Below, piece by piece: positions 54,028-61,542 of a DNA stretch of 64,000 bases. Numbering within the stretch: the first letter of the stretch is position 1; every line of letters starts with the position of its first letter. The stretch is from Alkalibacter mobilis (GTDB taxonomy: Bacteria; Bacillota; Clostridia; Eubacteriales; Alkalibacteraceae). The notes under the pieces are model-generated. The model was not told where the DNA came from. It saw only the letters and a list, made by a program, of their open reading frames with translations, and did no database searches. The stretch covers positions 62,001-126,000 of the forward strand of contig NZ_JADNRK010000001.1 of assembly GCF_015594845.1 (NCBI RefSeq), given 5' to 3'. The position numbers and the translations under genes are program-made.

Positions 54028-55197
54028 GTGATCGACAATACCGAGTTGTACAGCAAAAGAGTTAAAAGAATGAAAGATGCGATAGAGCTCAGGGAACCTG
54101 ACAGAGTTCCCATATTTGGTCTGGTGGATAATTGGGCGCTGTCTTATAACGGCACTACCCTAAAAGAAGCTCTCGCAGACATCGAAATTGAATATCAAGC
54201 TTATTCTAAAGCGCTGACTGACTTTCCATTTGATGCTGCATTGGCACCTGGTGTAACATTTCCACTCAACTTCGTTTCTTCCCTGGGAGGAGGAATATAC
54301 AACAATAATATGGAAACAGTTCAAATTGCCACAGGCAAATCTGAAATCATGAGTGTAGATGAATATGACGATTTAATTGAAGATCCCTTGAAATTTTTTC
54401 GAGATGTTATTATTCCAAGGAAGCACTCCATATTCCAATCCGGAACAACTGAAGAAAAATTTGGAAAATTTGCCAATTCCATTTCAAAATTTCTTGAATT
54501 TGGACAGAGCAGAGAAATGCTTATCGACCGTTATAAGGTTGAACACGGACTTCCAATAACTACAGGTGCCACATTATTTATGCCCGCCGATATAATAATG
54601 GATTATTTCCGAGACTTCAAAGGCATCACGAGTGACATAAAAAGACACCCAGACAAATTAGCTGAAGCATGCATGTCGATGCTGGATGTTTTGGTTCCTT
54701 ATACTTTTGGTTCAATGATGGGAAAAGATCCTGATTCCACTTATATTCAACTCTTCTTGCACCTGCCGCAGTTCATAAGGCCAAAGGAGTTCGAAAAAAT
54801 ATATTGGCCATCATTTAAAAAGTACATAAATATCTTCGCAGCACAGGGATTCAAGATTTTGATCCTTTTTGAGAAAAATTGGGAGCATTTGCATGAGTAT
54901 CTTCAGGAATTGCCAAAAGGCAGTGTAATAGCCTTTTTTGAAGAAGATGATTTGCGTGTGGCCAAAAAGAAATTAGGAGACAACATTTGCATTGCAGGTG
55001 GATTAAAGACAAACAACCTGTACTATTCTTCCAAAGAAGAATGCATCGACATTGCCAAAGGTTTGGTGGATGATCTAGCACCGGGCGGTGGATTCGTATT
55101 CTCTCCTGACAAGGTCTTGGTCAGTGCAAACGATGCCAGGCCTGAAAATCTTAAGGCGGTCACGGAATTCATAACTGAATACGGCATATACAAATAA
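54028..55197 (+). CDS. URO-D-fold methyltransferase-like protein
   Basis: A 389-residue member of the uroporphyrinogen decarboxylase / corrinoid methyltransferase superfamily: MKDAIELREPDRVPIFG near the start, a central TIM-barrel with LFLHLPQFIRPKEFEKIYWPSFKKYI, and late GGLKTNNLYY. It is not HemE: there is no heme pathway nearby and the substrate loop differs. Such proteins act in O-demethylation systems of acetogens, moving methyl groups from aryl methyl ethers to a corrinoid protein. That fits methoxylated flavonoids, but no corrinoid protein is encoded here. Start is GTG at 54028, eight bases after AAGGAG; the nearby ATG is out of frame. Confidence 0.75.
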   Translation: MIDNTELYSKRVKRMKDAIELREPDRVPIFGLVDNWALSYNGTTLKEALADIEIEYQAYSKALTDFPFDAALAPGVTFPLNFVSSLGGGIYNNNMETVQIATGKSEIMSVDEYDDLIEDPLKFFRDVIIPRKHSIFQSGTTEEKFGKFANSISKFLEFGQSREMLIDRYKVEHGLPITTGATLFMPADIIMDYFRDFKGITSDIKRHPDKLAEACMSMLDVLVPYTFGSMMGKDPDSTYIQLFLHLPQFIRPKEFEKIYWPSFKKYINIFAAQGFKILILFEKNWEHLHEYLQELPKGSVIAFFEEDDLRVAKKKLGDNICIAGGLKTNNLYYSSKEECIDIAKGLVDDLAPGGGFVFSPDKVLVSANDARPENLKAVTEFITEYGIYK

Positions 55198-55217
55198 ATC
55201 AATGGGAGGTAATTTAA

Positions 55218-55340
55218 ATGAATGAAATGGAACTACTGTTCAAATTGGCCAGGGAGAATATTTTTTCTCAATTCATCGAGTCTGAAGAGGGGCTTGACGG
55301 CATTGAAAAGGCTCTAATCTTATTGATGACCATAGCGTAA
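55218..55340 (+). CDS. 40-residue small protein
   Basis: A short frame (MNEMELLFKLARENIFSQF, then IESEEGLDGIEKALILLMTIA) with GGGAGG eight bases before ATG, 20 bases after the methyltransferase gene and just before a strong terminator. It is amphipathic and helical with a hydrophobic end. No family recognised. The ribosome binding site, spacing and terminator support it as a real gene. Confidence 0.6.
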   Translation: MNEMELLFKLARENIFSQFIESEEGLDGIEKALILLMTIA

Positions 55341-55341
55341 A

Positions 55342-55386
55342 AAAAGCCATTGCATTATCGATAAATTCGATTTTGCAATGGCTTTT
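55342..55386. terminator. Bidirectional terminator
   Basis: AAAAGCCATTGCA and TGCAATGGCTTTT pair perfectly, with an inner ATCGA / TCGAT stem. It separates the 40-residue gene from the convergent TetR gene. Confidence 0.9.
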
Positions 55387-56053
55387 AATCTAGAGGCAAT
55401 ATTTTCTTTTCCGAATCAAATATGTTCAATTTACTAAAATCAATTTTGTTTACGTACTTGTCAATATTTTTTAATGATTTTTCAATAGTGTCTTCATCGA
55501 TGTTCAATAATTTCAAATTCAGTCTCGAATAATAATCTCTGACTTCATCATCGCTGATTTCAAAGATTTTGTTTCTTCTATAGTATTCCAATTGCTTTTC
55601 GCTGCTTAGGATCACCACCAGATCCATAAAATATTCCTTCTGCTTGATTTCAGACTTTTGTTCATCGGCCTTGGAATCTATCTTCGGATAAAGGTGTACA
55701 ATAAAATCTTCAAATAAAACTTCAATTACCACATCTGTCGACTCATAAAACAATCTTTTGAATTTCTCGTCAATTTGTATGTTTTTCAAAACGATATAGA
55801 CGTAAAACAGCAAGATTTCCGTGTCCGGCAATTCTATTTTCAGATTCATTACCTGGTCATGCAGGCATTTAAAGTAATTTCTAAATATTTCTTTTAAAAT
55901 CGCCCTTTTGTTTGTAAAGTAATAAAAAATGTTCGAATGATGCATGGAGACTTCTTTTGCAATCATTCTAGCTGTTGTTTTTTCATAACCATTTTCATAA
56001 AAAAGATTTTTTGCTTCGTTTAAAATTGATTCTTTCAAATTGTTCTGAGCCAT
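55385..56053 (-). CDS. TetR-family regulator
   Basis: TetR HTH at the N terminus (ILNEAKNLFYENGYEKTTARMIAKEVSMHHSNIFYYFTNKRAIL), then a long helical ligand domain, 222 residues. It is a candidate for binding the twin palindromes at 53913-53954 and controlling the methyltransferase unit. ATG at 56053, after AGGGTGATCGAA, is preferred over the GTG three codons earlier. Confidence 0.82.
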   Translation of the reverse strand: MAQNNLKESILNEAKNLFYENGYEKTTARMIAKEVSMHHSNIFYYFTNKRAILKEIFRNYFKCLHDQVMNLKIELPDTEILLFYVYIVLKNIQIDEKFKRLFYESTDVVIEVLFEDFIVHLYPKIDSKADEQKSEIKQKEYFMDLVVILSSEKQLEYYRRNKIFEISDDEVRDYYSRLNLKLLNIDEDTIEKSLKNIDKYVNKIDFSKLNIFDSEKKILPLD

Positions 56054-56262
56054 TTCGATCACCCTGTCCGATTAATAATATCATAAATCTTCATACTTCC
56101 AACACAACAATTCAATTATAAACCATTTTCAACAGAGTTTGAAGCTCAAACTTGAACGCCGCCCTTCGAATGTTTTTATTCAGACATCTGTTAAACCGTT
56201 CTGTTAACATTCATGACAAACAGGGTATAAAGAAATCAAGTTGATAAAAAGGGGCGATTATA

Positions 56263-56592
56263 GTGGCAACAGTTTACGTAAAACCTGGGGCTTGCGGGTT
56301 AAATTCAGTTATTACCGTCAAAAGAAAAAAAAGCGAAGAAAGCGACTATCTGGTTGAGATTCATATTGAAAGCGAATCGGATAATATTAAAAGGTTGGCC
56401 AAAGTTTTGACCGAAGTGGATGGTATGGAAGAATCCTTCAAAAATTTTGCAACTTCAGAGGTCTATAGACTTGGGGCAAAATCAGGATTGCACCTGGCTT
56501 GCCCAGTGCCAAGCGGCATTATAAAGGCCATTGAAGTCGAGTGCGGTCTTGCCCTACCAAGGGATGTGGAAATCAAAGTCGTCAGGGATTGA
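56263..56592 (+). CDS. Small conserved protein, DUF6951-like
   Basis: 109 residues, starting at GTG after AGGGG. The N terminus ATVYVKPGACGLNSVITVKRK and the Cys-containing HLACPVPSGIIKAIEVECGLALP recall the DUF6951 family. I associate that family with URO-D-type methyltransferases in anaerobes, but with limited certainty. No membrane segment; three conserved-looking Cys could bind metal. It lies between the TetR gene and the glycyl-radical activase gene and ends in its own terminator, so it is probably a separate unit. Confidence 0.6.
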   Translation: MATVYVKPGACGLNSVITVKRKKSEESDYLVEIHIESESDNIKRLAKVLTEVDGMEESFKNFATSEVYRLGAKSGLHLACPVPSGIIKAIEVECGLALPRDVEIKVVRD

Positions 56593-56605
56593 AATATTAT
56601 AGATT

Positions 56606-56640
56606 GACACAACTTTTATGTAGTTGTGTCTTTTTTTTTT
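56606..56640 (+). terminator. Terminator after the DUF6951-like gene
   Basis: GACACAACT and AGTTGTGTC form a perfect 9-bp stem followed by ten Ts. Confidence 0.92.
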
Positions 56641-56792
56641 ATTTCCGAGGACACAGTCAACCCGAATATTGTCCTTTTAATTCATTGTGTGCATATGTCA
56701 GATAAGAATATAATAATATTAAACTAGTTTACATTATCAATCCGCAATCTTCTATAGTGACTTAAAATAAGGAAATAGAGAAGAGGTAAAAT

Positions 56793-57749
56793 ATGAATTT
56801 AGAAATCACAGGAAGAATATATGACATCCAAGGATTTTCAGTACATGATGGACCTGGAATCAGAACAAGTGTCTTTTTAAGCGGCTGTCCGCTTAGTTGT
56901 CTATGGTGTCATAATCCAGAAGCGATTCCCTTTCAGTATGTACTTTCATATACTTCGATTAAATGTATTGGTATCGAAAAATGTGGCTCGTGTATGTCCG
57001 TTTGTAACTTCGGAGCTATTAAAAAAAGTAAGTTGTCCAATTCACAATTGCTGGAGGATAAAATCACTCATGTTGAAATAGATCGCACCAAATGTACAAA
57101 CTGTTTGAAATGCACAACAGTTTGTAAGGCGAAAGCTCTAATTCCATCTGGGCAGGATATGAAACTCGGTGAGATTATGAATAAACTCATGAAAGACAAA
57201 GCCTATTTTAACGGTTCGGGTGGCGGCTTGACAGTGTCGGGAGGTGAAGCATTATCTCAAATTGAGTTCACCGTCGAACTTTTAAAAGCTGCCAAATCTG
57301 AAAATATTCATACTTGTCTTGATACTACTGGGTTTGCTTCTTGGGAAGATTTAAAAAAGACACTACCTTATGTCGACTTGTATCTATATGATCTTAAACA
57401 TATGGATAGCAATAAGCACAAAGAGTTCACAGGTGTACCCAACGAAAAAATATTGTCAAATGCTACAAAACTGGCAAAAGAAGGCGCAAAAATCCAGTTT
57501 AGATTTCCAATAATCCCGGGAATAAATGATTCAGTCGATAATCTGAGAATGACTGGTGAATTTATAAAGGAAATTGAATATGCTGTGGAGTTGCTTCAAA
57601 TTCTTCCATATCACAGATTGGGGCTCCCTAAATATGATCGACTTGGTAAAATCAACATTCTTAAAGACTTGGATTCCCCCAGCGATGCAGATATGGAAAA
57701 ACACAAAAATTTTCTTGAAGCTTATTTCCCAAATATTCAAATACATTAA
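56793..57749 (+). CDS. Glycyl-radical enzyme activase
   Basis: A radical-SAM enzyme that installs the glycyl radical on its partner. The CX3CX2C cluster is Cys32, Cys36, Cys39 (SGCPLSCLWCHNPE). An inserted ferredoxin domain with two further clusters follows (CIGIEKCGSCMSVC and CTNCLKCTTVC), as in activases of dehydratase and lyase GREs rather than PFL activase. GGG-like motif SGGGLTVSGGEAL is also present. It is 92 bases upstream of the first GRE gene. It may also serve the second GRE, since no other activase is in the window. Confidence 0.93.
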   Translation: MNLEITGRIYDIQGFSVHDGPGIRTSVFLSGCPLSCLWCHNPEAIPFQYVLSYTSIKCIGIEKCGSCMSVCNFGAIKKSKLSNSQLLEDKITHVEIDRTKCTNCLKCTTVCKAKALIPSGQDMKLGEIMNKLMKDKAYFNGSGGGLTVSGGEALSQIEFTVELLKAAKSENIHTCLDTTGFASWEDLKKTLPYVDLYLYDLKHMDSNKHKEFTGVPNEKILSNATKLAKEGAKIQFRFPIIPGINDSVDNLRMTGEFIKEIEYAVELLQILPYHRLGLPKYDRLGKINILKDLDSPSDADMEKHKNFLEAYFPNIQIH

Positions 57750-57841
57750 GACTTCAACACTTCAACTTAGTACACTCAATTTCAAAACTGAGTTAATGAG
57801 CTTAAATTGCTGCAACACATTATAATACGAGGAGTGATACC

Positions 57842-60307
57842 ATGTTCAAATTTGCACCTGTGAGTCCCCGAATCAATACCCTTATGGAAAAACGCTTAGC
57901 CGCCAATAAAGGGCGTACTATCCTTGATGCTGAAAGGACCCAAATTTATACAGAATATTACAAAGTCCACGAATCCGAACCCATTATGCTGAAAAGAGCA
58001 CATTGCCTCTATGAGTGGTGTTCACGAAAAACAATTCTAGTCGAAGATGAAGATATCTTTGTTGGACAAATTGGAAGGACTTATCGATCATTAAATAGTT
58101 TTGTAGAGTGGGATGCAACTTGGTTATATGAGGCAACACACGATGACGATACAAGTTTTAAAAAAGCATGGCAAGGAAGCGACAGTTTTGCTTACATGAG
58201 TGATTCAGACAGGGAAATTTTTCGTGAAGCTTCAGAGTACTGGCTGGACAAATCGTTATCTGCACGTTATGTAGAATCGATTCCACCTATTTTACAAAAA
58301 TTCCAAGGGAATGGTTGCTCAGATTTTTTCGCACGAAAACCAAACTTGGGTGGTGTTCCACAAGGCCACTATTGCCCCAACTTTCAAAAAATTATTTCTA
58401 TAGGTTTTGGCGGTATAAAAAAAGAGATCCAAAATAAAATGGACGATCTTCAAGGTAAAATCTATGGAAAAGATGCTTACAAGTTTTTATTTTATCAATC
58501 AGCAGATATAGTTTGCGATGCTGCAATTCTATTTTCCAAACGTTATGCCGAAGAATGTAACAAGCAAGCTCAAAATCACACTGACCCAGTGAGAAAAGCC
58601 GAATTGAAGCGGATGGCGAATTCCTTAAACTGGATTATGGAAAATCCCGCTCGAACAGCTTGGGAGGCGCTCCAAACTGTAATACTATACCAAATCATGC
58701 TTATAGCAGATGGTCAACAACACGGATTATCTCAGGGAAGGATCGATCAGTACGCCGGGTGGTTTGCAGAAGAAGAATTAAGTGCCGGCACACTAACTTT
58801 GGAAGAACTTCAAGATTACTCTGATGCTTTTTATCTCAAGCTTAATGACAATCTGATACAAGTCAGAATGAGTTCAAATGACATGCTTTCTAAAATGTAC
58901 AGCGGAAAAGGTTATTCTTACAATTCAGGCGGGCATCATTTTACTTTGGGCGGGGTGAAAAAAGATGGAAGTGATGCCTCGAACGCTCTAACTCGCTGCA
59001 TGTTAAATACCACCGGGAGAATGTTTTTGGCAGATCCTTCTGTAGATATACGAATCCACAAAAATACTCCTTCAGATGTATGGGAGCTGGCAATAGAATC
59101 CAGCAAGGCTTGTGGTGGTGTCCCCTCTTTTGAAAACGATGATTTAATTATACCTATGCTCGTTAAACGCGGCCGTTCATTAGAAGATGCAAGGGATTAT
59201 TGCATTATAGGTTGTGTGGAACCATCTGGATCTGGAAACGAGTGGTCCGCCAGCGGTGGTCCTGGTTCTGAAGTTTTCTTTAACTTACTGGGTCCGGTAA
59301 TTATGGCAATTCATAATGGCAAAAATCCATTAACAGGTTTTGATGGAGGTTTGAAGACCGGATATTTATACGATTATGTTACTTTCGAAGATTTCAAATC
59401 AGCTTTCGAAGCACAGTTGAAGTATTTTCTTGATTGGCAAATCACTGGCGGGAATTGTTTTGAGCTAATGTATTCTCAGTATTTTCCGGCTATTGTTGCC
59501 TCAACAACCATGGATAATTGTGTTGAAACCGGTAAAGATGCTTTACAGGGTGGTTGTAAATATAATTCAACCGGTTTGACTGGATGTGGCATCGGCAATG
59601 TTGCGGATAGTCTAATGGCTATTAAAAAGCTTTGTTTTGACGATAAAATAGTAACCACTCGAGAATTGTATGATGCTCTTATTGCGAACTGGGAAGGTTA
59701 TGAAGATTTACACCAACAAATTACTTTTGATATTCCTCATTATGGAAATGACATCGATGAAGTGGACCAACTGGGCGTTTGGGCAATGAAACTTGCAAAC
59801 GATCATGTTTCAGCTGCTACCAATCCCAGAGGTGGCAATTGGGCATTCGGTACTTTCACTATGACGGTCCATGTAGATTATGGTTCAAAAACAGATGCTA
59901 CTCCTGATGGCCGAAAAAGAGGCGAAGCCCTTGCAGAAGCTATTTCTTCAAGACAGGGTTTCGATAGATCCGGTGTCATATCTTATTTGAACACGGTAAC
60001 AAAATTACCACAAAATATATTAGGAAATGGAGACCAAATGAATCTAAGATTCAGTCCTTCATGCGTTTCTGGTAAAGAAGGAGTTGAAAAACTTCGTCAC
60101 CTGATTTCTACATATTTTGATGAGGGGGGCATGGAGGTACAATTCAACGTTGTTGATACTCAAACCTTGTATAAAGCCCAAGAAAATCCAGATGATTATA
60201 GAAATTTAATAGTACGTATCGCAGGGTTTTCAGTCTATTTTGTCGAAATGCCCAAAGTCCTGCAAGATGACTTCATCTCAAGGACTGAACATATGGCTAT
60301 ATCCTAA
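57842..60307 (+). CDS. Glycyl-radical enzyme 1 (GCVEP class)
   Basis: 821 residues. The C-terminal glycyl loop is VRIAGFSVYF with Gly795. The thiyl Cys458 sits in IIGCVEPSGSG with Glu460, the Cys-x-Glu arrangement of dehydratase and lyase GREs (glycerol or propanediol dehydratase, choline lyase), not the Cys-Cys of pyruvate formate-lyase. The N-terminal region has GHYCPNFQKIISIGFGGIKKEI. Substrate is not assigned. It follows its activase, and no microcompartment genes are present. RBS GAGGAG. It ends in a perfect terminator shared with AraC. Confidence 0.88.
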   Translation: MFKFAPVSPRINTLMEKRLAANKGRTILDAERTQIYTEYYKVHESEPIMLKRAHCLYEWCSRKTILVEDEDIFVGQIGRTYRSLNSFVEWDATWLYEATHDDDTSFKKAWQGSDSFAYMSDSDREIFREASEYWLDKSLSARYVESIPPILQKFQGNGCSDFFARKPNLGGVPQGHYCPNFQKIISIGFGGIKKEIQNKMDDLQGKIYGKDAYKFLFYQSADIVCDAAILFSKRYAEECNKQAQNHTDPVRKAELKRMANSLNWIMENPARTAWEALQTVILYQIMLIADGQQHGLSQGRIDQYAGWFAEEELSAGTLTLEELQDYSDAFYLKLNDNLIQVRMSSNDMLSKMYSGKGYSYNSGGHHFTLGGVKKDGSDASNALTRCMLNTTGRMFLADPSVDIRIHKNTPSDVWELAIESSKACGGVPSFENDDLIIPMLVKRGRSLEDARDYCIIGCVEPSGSGNEWSASGGPGSEVFFNLLGPVIMAIHNGKNPLTGFDGGLKTGYLYDYVTFEDFKSAFEAQLKYFLDWQITGGNCFELMYSQYFPAIVASTTMDNCVETGKDALQGGCKYNSTGLTGCGIGNVADSLMAIKKLCFDDKIVTTRELYDALIANWEGYEDLHQQITFDIPHYGNDIDEVDQLGVWAMKLANDHVSAATNPRGGNWAFGTFTMTVHVDYGSKTDATPDGRKRGEALAEAISSRQGFDRSGVISYLNTVTKLPQNILGNGDQMNLRFSPSCVSGKEGVEKLRHLISTYFDEGGMEVQFNVVDTQTLYKAQENPDDYRNLIVRIAGFSVYFVEMPKVLQDDFISRTEHMAIS

Positions 60308-60347
60308 AAACAGATGGGTTTTAGAAATTTCTAAAACCCATCTGTTT
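60306..60347. terminator. Bidirectional terminator
   Basis: A near-perfect palindrome with 19-bp arms beginning AAAACAGATGGG, flanked by A and T runs, between the first GRE gene and the convergent AraC gene. Confidence 0.92.
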
Positions 60348-61258
60348 TATACTTTCAATCTAGAAAATTTTTCGCGATATTCACTCATGCTTATTCCTTC
60401 ATTTTCTTTAAATTCTTTGTATAAAGTTCTTACCGAATTAAATCCTGTCAATTCTGAAATTTTTTCTATTGAATGGTCGCAATCTATAAGATATTTTTTG
60501 GCGTAACCAAGCCTGATTTCAATTAAAGTTCTGTTGAATGAGGTATTAAAATATTTTTTGAATATTCTATTTACATGTCTTGGTGTAGTGTGGAACATTT
60601 CAGCGATTTTATCCAAAGTTATTTTCTCTTGGAGATTGTAATGTATATACTTTGTCATCAGCAAAGCTCGATTTTCATATTCAAAATATTCATTGACCCC
60701 GTTGTCATTGCCATCCAAAATATTTTGGATCATCGTTACCAGAATAATGGACAGGAGACCTTGAAGTTTTATGTAGTAAAAGTGCACATTTTTTAAGAAC
60801 TCATCGCAAAGACAATCTATCAAAGATATTACATCATTTGTATCTTTGACGATCCAGAATTTCTTATAGTCTTTCAAAATATTTATCAATTCTTCTATTT
60901 GGTATTCAATTGCAGTCGATTTACAATTATCGCATTTATTATTAATGATTTCAAATGTTATGATAAATCTTTCATTCTCCAATGAAGTATCTGTGATTAC
61001 ACTATGTTCAACGTTAGGCGATATATATAATATATCATCCTTAGCCAACTCAATTTCTTCACCATCAATATTCATGTTCATCTTACCATTTAATACGTAG
61101 TATAGTTCATGCAAATTATGGCTATGTAAAAACTCGATTTGTTCATGGCTCATAAATTGAGCATTGTGAATTACTATACTGTAGGAGTCATAATTTAAAG
61201 TCATGCAGGTACCCATTAAATCGTTGAATTTTCTGCGTTCTTGATAAGACAATGTCAT
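60347..61258 (-). CDS. AraC-family regulator
   Basis: An N-terminal cupin-like sensing domain (LHELYYVLNGKMNMNIDGEEIELAKDDILYISPNVEHS) and a C-terminal double HTH (LDKIAEMFHTTPRHVNRIFKKYFNTSF, IEKISELTGFNSVRTLYKEFKE). 303 residues. It lies between the two GRE genes and probably activates one or both in response to the GRE substrate. RBS AAGGAG before ATG. Confidence 0.88.
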   Translation of the reverse strand: MTLSYQERRKFNDLMGTCMTLNYDSYSIVIHNAQFMSHEQIEFLHSHNLHELYYVLNGKMNMNIDGEEIELAKDDILYISPNVEHSVITDTSLENERFIITFEIINNKCDNCKSTAIEYQIEELINILKDYKKFWIVKDTNDVISLIDCLCDEFLKNVHFYYIKLQGLLSIILVTMIQNILDGNDNGVNEYFEYENRALLMTKYIHYNLQEKITLDKIAEMFHTTPRHVNRIFKKYFNTSFNRTLIEIRLGYAKKYLIDCDHSIEKISELTGFNSVRTLYKEFKENEGISMSEYREKFSRLKV

Positions 61259-61464
61259 TCAATCAACTCCTTGTTCTAGAATACATTTACGATTATCAAT
61301 ACTTTTTGAATTACCGATCTTAAAAACAAAAACATACTGCAATTTTTATAGCTGAGAAATTATTAACTATAATTATATACTCTACTGTAATAAAATTAAA
61401 GAATTTTGTATCTGCTTAATAATTTTTTATGTTTACTTAATTTTTAAAGAATATGATTAATAAC

Positions 61465-61509
61465 ATTCTAAAACAACCTAAAGTTTTGGTTTTCAGGTTG
61501 TTTTAGAAT
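61465..61509 (-). terminator. Terminator of the second GRE gene
   Basis: ATTCTAAAACAACCT and its complement AGGTTGTTTTAGAAT form a 15-bp stem 34 bases after the stop codon. The rest of 61259-61464 shows only A/T-rich sequence, presumably the AraC promoter. Confidence 0.8.
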
Positions 61510-61542
61510 TCTTGTTTGATTTCAGTGGAGAAGCTTATTTTA

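Noticed and set aside
54028-55197. Uroporphyrinogen decarboxylase (hemE)
   Set aside because: No tetrapyrrole genes nearby, divergent motifs, and an operon with small unknown proteins; the methyltransferase branch of the superfamily fits better.
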